Shown: positions 1 to 6,140 of the stretch, one piece after another
How the letters are laid out: every line of letters begins with the position of its first letter
Numbering within the stretch: the stretch's first letter is position 1
Assembly: GCA_014382685.1 (NCBI GenBank)
Contig: JACNJG010000222.1
Coordinates: forward strand, 1-6,140
From: Candidatus Cloacimonadota bacterium
GTDB taxonomy: Bacteria; Cloacimonadota; Cloacimonadia; JGIOTU-2
Length of the DNA: 6,140 bases
Reading direction: 5' to 3'
Position numbers and translations under genes: made by a program
The notes under the pieces: generated by a model
Databases searched by the model: none
What the model saw: only the letters and a program-made list of their open reading frames with translations
What the model was told of the DNA's origin: nothing

Positions 1-2
1 AT

Positions 3-56
3 TTGAAATTAACGATTAAGAAAAAAATGAACTTGGATTTTATATGGTTGCGATGA
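3..56 (+). other. Possible 3' tail of an upstream gene overlapping the helicase start
   Basis: This forward frame is open from the window edge to a TGA at 54-56 and would end with the residues MNLDFIWLR. The stop overlaps the helicase's second in-frame ATG (53-55) as ATGA, the same arrangement as at the helicase-methylase junction. If it is real, an upstream operon member ends here and the helicase begins at 53 rather than 44. Seventeen open codons can easily arise by chance, and the other two forward frames have stops at 4-6 and 17-19, so this is only a hint. No promoter can be recognised in this short AT-rich stretch. Confidence 0.25.
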
Positions 57-2908
57 AACCTATGTTTCAAAATATCAAAACGGGTAAGATTATTAGGTTG
101 CGCAATAGACTGTGGATTGTTGATTCTGTATATGATAATGAACTTCTCGCTACTACGATTGATAGCTATAATAATTTCTCAAAGCAAGTTTATATTCCTT
201 TTGAAGAGATTGAGGAAGTCGAAAATTTAAAACCAGATATTTCTCAAGTTGGGGATCTCGCTTCACAAAAACTCTACCTTACCGCTCAAAAACTAAGCCT
301 GATCCATGGCACTTCACCACTCATGAGCATGCAGACCAGTAGTATTATCCCAACAAATTTCCAACTTGTTCCGGTAATAATGGCTTTGAATCAACCTCGT
401 ATTCGAATGCTTATTGCTGATGATGTAGGACTAGGAAAAACTATTGAAGCAGGGATGATTATCAATGAGTTGATCGCAAGGCAACGAGCTTATAAGATTC
501 TTATCATTTGTCCTGCAAATCTAAGAGAACAATGGCAGGAAGCACTATCATTACAATTTAAACAGGAATTCCTCATTATAAGTACCATCCATAAGAAGTA
601 CCTGGAGAAAGAACTTCCCGTTGGAGCCAGTCCCTGGGATTATTTCAACAGACTTATCACATCCATTGATTATATAAAGATGAAAGCTCATCGAAATGAA
701 GCACTTAACTATAAGTGGGATCTAGTTGTAGTCGATGAAGCGCACCTCTGTGCAAAGCCCCACAGCGATTATTATCATCACACTCCAAACATGCTGCGCT
801 GGGAACTACTACAGAAAATTGCTAAAAAATCGCGTCATCTACTCCTACTCACCGCAACACCACACAATGGCTATACAGACAGTTTTGCAAGCTTGATAGA
901 CGTGTTAGATGTAAATGGAGTAAATACTGTTCAAAATACTGTTCGTATCAATCATGACATTGCTAAAAAATATGTCTGCCAGAGAACACGAGAAGATGTA
1001 AAGGATTGGATACGTTCAGAAGAGAATGCCTTTGACCCATTCCCTGAAAGGGATAAAGATGAGGTGCCCATTGACAGCCTTTCAAACAGAGAAGTGAGAA
1101 TCCTGAAACAACTTGGTGAGTATGGTGATCAGCTCAATAAGATGATCGAATTCCTGCCTACTAAAAGAACCATTGGCCGCTTGGTGGTTATCCATCTTCT
1201 TAAAAGAGCTCTTAGCTCCCCTCAAGCAATTAAGATATCTCTGCAGAACAGAATCGAAAAGCTCTCCGAAGATGAAGTGGAAACAGAAATTAAAGATTCT
1301 GATGCAAAGTCCACGATTGTTGAGTCGGACAATACAGAAACAATTACAATAGACGAAGCAGGACAGAGAATTGAACGATCTTCCTTTTCCAAAGAGGTTA
1401 ACAAATATGAGATTGAAGCGCTGAAGAAGATTCTTGAAGAAGCAAAAAAACAGAATAAAAACAACGATACTAAATATAAAACACTCATTAATAATGTGCT
1501 TCCCGACTTATTTAAAAATTATCCAAAACTCATTATTTTTACTCGATACACAGATACACTAGATTTTCTTAAGGACTCACTTAATAAAGACCTCGTTGAT
1601 ACCGATATTTTCTCGATCTATGGAGAGATGCATACAGAAGCCCGTAAAGAGGTTTTCAGGCAGTTCAAGAACTCTAAAAAAGGAATTTTGATTGCCACGG
1701 ATTGTATTTCTGAGGGAATGAACCTTCAGTATCTCTGCTCACAGATTGTACATTATGAACTTCCCTGGAACCCAAACCGCATGGAGCAACGTAACGGAAG
1801 AGTCGATAGATTTGGCCAGCGGGATAAAGTGTATATCAGAACCATATTCATAAAAAATACGCTCGATGAGATCATCCTAAAGAACATAATCGAAAAAACC
1901 GATAGAATGAAAAAGGATTATGGATTTGCTCCTCCCTTCTTCAGCGATGAAGATAAAATTCTCGATATTCTCCTCACTTCTGGTATCTTACCCTCAACAC
2001 GAGTTGCCGAAAAAGACCAGATATCCATGTTTGATGGCTATGCTGAACGCCAACAATCTGATACTATTTCTGAAAAACCTGATTTTGATGAAGAATATAA
2101 AGCCAAGATGGATCAGATAAAAAGTGAATCCTTCTTCGGGCATACGGAGATAAGCCTGCCGGATATAGAACAAAAGATCAAAGAAACAGAACAAACCATC
2201 GGAAGCCATGCTGAAATCAAGGCTTTCATAGAATCGGGTTTGAATCTTTTCCATTGCTCAATAGATAACAAGGAACCGGAAGAATATACTATTAATATAA
2301 CTGATGCCAGATTACAGGTACCAGGGGTACCACCAAAAATTGAAAGGGCTACCTTTGATAAGAATCATGCAGCGCGTAATCCCGGAACGGATCTGATCGA
2401 TCTAAGTCATCCTCTTGTATCCCGATTGATACAACTTGTAAAACAACAATCTGTCAGTAATGAAGATTTCTATGGACGCACTGCGTTTAAGGGGAGTTCA
2501 AAGATACAAGAAGTGATAGCAGTGCTCAATATATTGGCACGTTATGTGGTCAATACAAAACCAAGCTCAATAGTAGAAGAAATTTTCTCTATTGGATTTA
2601 CCGTTTTTGATGATAAAATTATTCCAAATGAAATCGTCGGGAAGTTCGAAGCACAGGATCCCGAACCATGCAGAAGAACCAATCAAGAGATAAGAGAGGA
2701 TCTTGAAGCAGCATTTTCCAAAGATTTCTGGAAAAAGGAAATTGAGCGTATTGCTGAGGATCATAAGAAAACCATGAGCATGGAAAGGCAAAATCTGATA
2801 GAGCGTTTGGACCATGAAGATGAGCAACCTGAATGGGTAAAAGGACTCACAGACATCTCTTTCGTCAGTTATGATATTCTCACTGTTACAATAGGGTATC
2901 CTGTATGA
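44..2908 (+). CDS. SNF2/DEAH-type helicase-translocase of a defence locus (DrmD/BrxHII-like)
   Basis: This is a complete 954-residue superfamily 2 helicase of the SNF2 type, expected to be an ATP-driven cytoplasmic translocase on double-stranded DNA. Residues 1-60 look like a small beta-rich SH3-like module (GKIIRLRNRLWIVDSV). The first RecA-like domain has Walker A DDVGLGKT (126-133), Walker B DEAH (231-234) and motif III LTATPHNG (269-276). A highly charged, low-complexity linker (about 403-455) separates it from the second domain, which has LIIFTRYTDT (496-505), ATDCISEGMNLQ (551-562) and an intact motif VI QRNGRVDRFGQ (582-592). The C-terminal 350 residues are family-specific; I recognise no nuclease there. 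All core ATPase motifs are intact. It overlaps the adenine methyltransferase by 4 bases, as expected for class 1 DISARM drmD-drmMI; a type 3 BREX helicase or a stand-alone helicase-methylase pair is also possible. Start: ATG at 44 has no strong ribosome binding site; ATG at 53 (Met4) or 62 (Met7) could be the true start. Confidence 0.93.
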   Translation: MVAMKPMFQNIKTGKIIRLRNRLWIVDSVYDNELLATTIDSYNNFSKQVYIPFEEIEEVENLKPDISQVGDLASQKLYLTAQKLSLIHGTSPLMSMQTSSIIPTNFQLVPVIMALNQPRIRMLIADDVGLGKTIEAGMIINELIARQRAYKILIICPANLREQWQEALSLQFKQEFLIISTIHKKYLEKELPVGASPWDYFNRLITSIDYIKMKAHRNEALNYKWDLVVVDEAHLCAKPHSDYYHHTPNMLRWELLQKIAKKSRHLLLLTATPHNGYTDSFASLIDVLDVNGVNTVQNTVRINHDIAKKYVCQRTREDVKDWIRSEENAFDPFPERDKDEVPIDSLSNREVRILKQLGEYGDQLNKMIEFLPTKRTIGRLVVIHLLKRALSSPQAIKISLQNRIEKLSEDEVETEIKDSDAKSTIVESDNTETITIDEAGQRIERSSFSKEVNKYEIEALKKILEEAKKQNKNNDTKYKTLINNVLPDLFKNYPKLIIFTRYTDTLDFLKDSLNKDLVDTDIFSIYGEMHTEARKEVFRQFKNSKKGILIATDCISEGMNLQYLCSQIVHYELPWNPNRMEQRNGRVDRFGQRDKVYIRTIFIKNTLDEIILKNIIEKTDRMKKDYGFAPPFFSDEDKILDILLTSGILPSTRVAEKDQISMFDGYAERQQSDTISEKPDFDEEYKAKMDQIKSESFFGHTEISLPDIEQKIKETEQTIGSHAEIKAFIESGLNLFHCSIDNKEPEEYTINITDARLQVPGVPPKIERATFDKNHAARNPGTDLIDLSHPLVSRLIQLVKQQSVSNEDFYGRTAFKGSSKIQEVIAVLNILARYVVNTKPSSIVEEIFSIGFTVFDDKIIPNEIVGKFEAQDPEPCRRTNQEIREDLEAAFSKDFWKKEIERIAEDHKKTMSMERQNLIERLDHEDEQPEWVKGLTDISFVSYDILTVTIGYPV
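2893..2908 (+). promoter_or_regulatory. Helicase-methylase ATGA start/stop overlap with weak ribosome binding site
   Basis: The methyltransferase ATG (2905-2907) overlaps the helicase TGA stop (2906-2908). A short AGGG (2893-2896) lies 8 bases before the ATG and could act as a weak Shine-Dalgarno sequence. This geometry normally means termination-reinitiation, so the two proteins would be made in linked amounts from one mRNA. It decides the methylase start, because any later ATG would lose conserved N-terminal sequence. Confidence 0.75.
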
Positions 2909-5900
2909 ACAAACTCCTCTCTGTCAATAACCAGGGAAATCTGATCAACGAGCATCTGCTGCTTGAACTTTCTAATGAGAAAACAAAATACAAATTTGCT
3001 CAACCAGATTCCTTTCGATGGTTTGGTGATGATGCACTTGATACCCCTCATATTCTTAACCTGATAATAGCAAACCGATATGAGGATCTGGTGGCACGAT
3101 GGGATATGTATTTTAACGATTTTGAAAAATATTCGATCTCAGAGCTTAGAGAAAGATGGATAAAACCATTCTTCGCTGCCTTTAGCTATGATCTCCAATT
3201 TCAAAGAGGTGATGTCCACTCAGGAGATTTTACATTTTACCTTTCTCATCGTGGATGGGATCAGGAAAGTGCCCCTTATATCCATTCTGTTCAATGGGAT
3301 CAGTATCTCGATGCAAAAACAAGCGATGGACGAAATACATACAGTCCGCATGATACGATGCAGCGATTTCTTATCTCATCCAAAGAACATACATGGGGAA
3401 TCGTAACCAATGGTAAAAAGCTTCGATTACTGAGGGATTTCCATCACGAAACAAGAAAGGCATATATAGAGTTTGACCTGGAAACGCTCTTTCAGGGACG
3501 TAATTTCTCGGATTTCAGATTGCTCTGGCGACTGATCCATCCAAGCAGATTTTTCCCCACACCAGACTCAAATGAAAGCAGACTCGAACAAATGTTCGTG
3601 GAAAGTAAAGCAGCGGGAGTATCAATAGGCGAAGACCTGAAACTCAATGTACGAATTGCTATTGAAGAACTGGCAAATGGTTTTCTTTATTCCACACATG
3701 GATTGACTGATAAACTTGTGGATGATCCAACCAAATGTGCAGAATTTCATCACCAACTTTTAAGAGTGATTTACCGCATTCTTTTCTTACTTTATGCAGA
3801 GCAACGAAATCTCATGCCAATCCGTTCGAGTTTGTATTTTAAAGAATACAGCATCTCAGCAATCAGAGAAAAGATCGAATCCGGTATGATACTAGAGGAT
3901 GATTTTACTGATCTCTGGGAAGGATTGAAGGTTACTTTCGAGATGGTTCGTCAAGGTGTGGATACTATGGGAATCCCAAATTATAACGGACTGCTGTTTG
4001 ATCCGGGAGAGATAGAATGGCTTGCCAGTTGCACCTGCAAGAATAGCCAACTGCTAACAGCAATCCGCTATATGACAACTATGGAAAAAGGCGGACTCCT
4101 GCAGCGCATCAGTTATGTGGAACTGGATGTCGATGAAATAGGAGCCATATACGAAAGTCTGCTCGATTATATTCCTCGTGTGTCTTCACAGCTCGAGATA
4201 TTTGAAGATGTGATGCTCATTGATGGAAAGCATAAGAATACAACACGGGAGATAGCTTCACGGACCTTCTTCCTGGATCCCAGAGGAACAAACAGAAAAA
4301 GCTCAGGAACCTATTATACTAATCCCGGATTGGTAAATGCACTTATCGAATCAGCGCTTAAGCCGGTTATGGAACAACGGCTTGCAGGTGCTGAAAAGGA
4401 TAAAGAATCTCAAATCAATGCATTACTCTCTCTGGATGTGTGTGATCCTGCAGCAGGAAGCGGTGCATTCCTGATCGCTTCCACAGAATTCCTCGGAGAA
4501 AAGCTTGCAGTGCTGCAAACTCAGGATGAATATCCTTCGGATAAAGCAATTCGTCACGCCAGAAGAGATGTACTGCGCCATTGTATATATGGTGTTGATC
4601 TCAATCCTCTCGCTGTTGAGCTCTGTAAGGTCTCACTCTGGCTTATCTCTGCAACCGATGACCTGCCACTCAACTTTCTCGACCATCATATTAAATGCGG
4701 GAACAGTCTGATTGGAACAACACCCGAGCTCATTAAGAAAGGTATTCCTCCCGATGCATTCAACCCTGTCATTGGCGATGAAAAACATGTGTGCACAGAG
4801 AGAAAAAAGCAGGCACGCAATGATGTAAAAGATCTGAAAAGCGGACAACTCTATGGCATGTTCATGCCAAAAAGTGAGAACCTGATATTCACACAGAAAA
4901 CAGATTTTGCAGAAGAATATTCTGAAAATACAACCGATGAAATAAATGAGCTTATTCAGGATTATCAACACTCCCAGCGCGATGAATCTTTCACTTATAA
5001 AAAATTTATAGCTGATTACTGGACTGCTGCCTTCTTCTGGCAACACAAAGACCTTGCGAAATCCCCTCTTGAGAGGGGTGTCCCGAATGATTTCGGGACG
5101 GGGTGTGTCAGACCTTCACAATGGTTGGAGAAGCAAGATGATTCCAGTCCTCCGCAACGGTCAGAAAAGGAATATCCGAACAATCACATCCTTTTTGATC
5201 TTATGAAGGGCAACAGAGAAGCTGTGTCACCCGAAATAGCAAGTGAAGTTAAAGAACTTGCGGGCAACTACAAATTCTTCCACTGGTACCTGGAATTCCC
5301 TCAAGTATTTGAAAAAGGCGGCTTCGACTGCATGCTGGGAAATCCACCCTGGGATAATGTGCAGCCTGAAGAAAAACAATTCTTTGCTACTTATGATCCT
5401 GAAATTGCAGAAATGTCTGGTAACAACAGAAAGAAAGCAATTGAATCATTAATCGAAAGTAATTCCGATTTGTATGAGAAGTGGAATAAATTTAAAAGAG
5501 ATATTTATGTATTTTCAAGATTCGTAAGAGAATCAGGAAAATACTTTCTGACAGCAAGAGGAAAACTTAATCTCTATCCGATTTTTGCAGAAACCTTCAA
5601 AGATCACATAAACGAACATGGTCGTGCCGGTTTTATTGTTCCCACCGGCATCGCCACAGATGACTCTACCAAAGCGTATTTCGGCAACCTGATCGATACA
5701 AAATCTCTGGTCAGACTCTTTGACTTTGAAAATAAAGAAGCAATTTTCCCGGATGTTCACCGCAGTTATAAGTTCTGTTTATTGACCATAGCTGGAAAGC
5801 AAATCGATCGTTCACAATTCTCCTTTTTCTCTACCAATTTAGATCATCTCAATGATAAGATCAGGCAGTTCACTCTATCTCCCAATGATATTGAACGGAT

Positions 5901-6140
5901 CAATCCCAATACTAAAACGACACCGATTTTCCGTACTAAAGTCGATGCTGAACTCACCAAAAAGATCTATCAGCAGGTTCCTGTTTTGATAAACGAAGAG
6001 AATGATGTAAATCCTTGGGAAATCAGTTTTAGACAGGGATTATTCAACATGACTTCCGACAGCCATCTTTTTCACACCGAACCGGCAGAAGATCGAGTTC
6101 CATTGTATGAAGCCAAGATGATCTGGCAGTATGATCATCG
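2905..6140 (+). CDS. Eco57I/PglX-like N6-adenine DNA methyltransferase (DrmMI-like), 3' end cut by window
   Basis: The frame starting at ATG 2905 stays open to the window edge, giving at least 1078 codons; I translated it throughout and saw no stop or frameshift. It should transfer a methyl group from S-adenosylmethionine to adenine N6 in a DNA target. The N-terminal region (1-450) carries the block WGIVTNGKKLRLLRD (164-178), typical of large Eco57I/type IIG-like methylases; I see no clear PD-(D/E)XK nuclease motif in it. The catalytic domain has the motif X-like SGTYYTNP (467-474), motif I DPAAGSGAF (514-522), acidic motif II GVDLNP (563-568) and motif IV NPPW (813-816), an adenine N6 signature. 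The segment after it probably begins target recognition, and PLYEAKMI (1066-1073) is a block I remember from this family. Translation is probably coupled to the helicase. A palindromic repeat is inserted in frame at residues 720-735. Roles as host methylase of a DISARM- or BREX-like system, or as a type IIG-like enzyme, all fit. Confidence 0.93.
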   Translation, partial: MNKLLSVNNQGNLINEHLLLELSNEKTKYKFAQPDSFRWFGDDALDTPHILNLIIANRYEDLVARWDMYFNDFEKYSISELRERWIKPFFAAFSYDLQFQRGDVHSGDFTFYLSHRGWDQESAPYIHSVQWDQYLDAKTSDGRNTYSPHDTMQRFLISSKEHTWGIVTNGKKLRLLRDFHHETRKAYIEFDLETLFQGRNFSDFRLLWRLIHPSRFFPTPDSNESRLEQMFVESKAAGVSIGEDLKLNVRIAIEELANGFLYSTHGLTDKLVDDPTKCAEFHHQLLRVIYRILFLLYAEQRNLMPIRSSLYFKEYSISAIREKIESGMILEDDFTDLWEGLKVTFEMVRQGVDTMGIPNYNGLLFDPGEIEWLASCTCKNSQLLTAIRYMTTMEKGGLLQRISYVELDVDEIGAIYESLLDYIPRVSSQLEIFEDVMLIDGKHKNTTREIASRTFFLDPRGTNRKSSGTYYTNPGLVNALIESALKPVMEQRLAGAEKDKESQINALLSLDVCDPAAGSGAFLIASTEFLGEKLAVLQTQDEYPSDKAIRHARRDVLRHCIYGVDLNPLAVELCKVSLWLISATDDLPLNFLDHHIKCGNSLIGTTPELIKKGIPPDAFNPVIGDEKHVCTERKKQARNDVKDLKSGQLYGMFMPKSENLIFTQKTDFAEEYSENTTDEINELIQDYQHSQRDESFTYKKFIADYWTAAFFWQHKDLAKSPLERGVPNDFGTGCVRPSQWLEKQDDSSPPQRSEKEYPNNHILFDLMKGNREAVSPEIASEVKELAGNYKFFHWYLEFPQVFEKGGFDCMLGNPPWDNVQPEEKQFFATYDPEIAEMSGNNRKKAIESLIESNSDLYEKWNKFKRDIYVFSRFVRESGKYFLTARGKLNLYPIFAETFKDHINEHGRAGFIVPTGIATDDSTKAYFGNLIDTKSLVRLFDFENKEAIFPDVHRSYKFCLLTIAGKQIDRSQFSFFSTNLDHLNDKIRQFTLSPNDIERINPNTKTTPIFRTKVDAELTKKIYQQVPVLINEENDVNPWEISFRQGLFNMTSDSHLFHTEPAEDRVPLYEAKMIWQYDH
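5063..5106 (+). repeat. Intragenic double-hairpin palindromic element inside the methyltransferase gene
   Basis: Two perfect inverted repeats stand back to back. The first is CCCCTCT (5063-5069) against AGAGGGG (5072-5078). The second is GTCCCGAA (5080-5087) against TTCGGGAC (5092-5099) with a 4-base TGAT loop. The heptamer GGGGTGT appears both after the first hairpin (5075-5081) and after the second (5100-5106), as if the second hairpin had been added between two copies. The element is richer in GC than the surrounding gene. It is read through in frame as SPLERGVPNDFGTGCV (residues 720-735), in a linker between the conserved WTAAFFW block (706-712) and the LEFPQVF block before motif IV. It looks like a dispersed palindromic repeat that landed in a gene, comparable in principle to the Rickettsia palindromic elements. 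That it is repeated elsewhere in the genome is inferred from its form and from memory of similar sequences; only one copy is in this window. Confidence 0.7.

Noticed and set aside
1222..1488. Minus-strand open frame with a Ser/Phe-rich translation
   Set aside because: It is the complement of the Glu/Lys-rich helicase linker, which yields Ser/Phe/Leu-rich antisense sequence automatically.
2317..2331. Two nearby GGTACC palindromes
   Set aside because: They fall in the helicase codons for a VPGVP stretch and are explained by repeated Val-Pro codons; no larger symmetry surrounds them.
3188..3406. Short forward open frame within the methyltransferase
   Set aside because: It is in a different frame from the continuous methylase reading frame, which carries the conserved residues, and has no ribosome binding site or domain of its own.
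4633..5046. 137-codon open frame on the minus strand
   Set aside because: It lies wholly antisense to the methyltransferase catalytic region with motif II (563-568), and its hydrophobic, Cys-rich translation shows no recognisable domain; it is a shadow.
5080..5099. Second hairpin as a rho-independent terminator
   Set aside because: The stem is perfect but is followed by GGGGTGTGTC rather than a run of T, and it lies in the middle of an open gene.
1..6140. CRISPR array, tRNA, rRNA or insertion sequence
   Set aside because: No regularly spaced direct repeats, cloverleaf-like sequence, transposase motifs or terminal inverted repeats were seen, and nearly all of the window is coding.

Overview
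The window looks like part of a bacterial anti-phage or restriction-modification locus. It holds two long genes read in the same direction and almost nothing else. A complete SNF2/DEAH-type helicase-translocase (44-2908) is followed, with a 4-base ATGA overlap, by a large Eco57I/PglX-like N6-adenine DNA methyltransferase. The methyltransferase begins at 2905 and is still open when the window ends at 6140 (at least 1078 complete codons). The overlap, the shared strand and the pairing of a DNA translocase with an adenine methylase indicate one transcription unit and one joint function.

The closest named arrangement I know is the drmD-drmMI pair of class 1 DISARM. A similar helicase/methylase pair occurs in type 3 BREX (brxHII and pglXI), and such pairs also occur alone in defence islands. 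The defining partners (drmA/drmB/drmC or brxC/pglZ) are not in this window, so I call the protein families with confidence but leave the system open. The inferred division of labour is that the methylase marks self DNA at adenines while the helicase-translocase acts on incoming unmodified DNA. Any nuclease would be a downstream gene or a diverged part of the methylase N-terminus.

Layout: 1-43 is a short AT-rich stretch that may be the tail of an upstream gene, since one forward frame is open from the window edge to a TGA at 54-56. 44-2908 is the helicase. 2905-6140 is the methyltransferase, with motif I (DPAAGSGAF) at residues 514-522 and motif IV (NPPW) at residues 813-816. Inside it, at about 5063-5106, sits a compact double-hairpin GC-rich palindromic element that keeps the reading frame and adds a short peptide to a linker between conserved blocks. 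This is the most unusual thing in the window.

Organism: the genes are moderately AT-rich and use the standard code, with only weak Shine-Dalgarno sequences. From memory, palindromes resembling this element are scattered through genomes and metagenome bins of Bacteroidota/Chlorobi-type and Cloacimonadota-type bacteria. A member of that broad assemblage is a reasonable but unverified guess.
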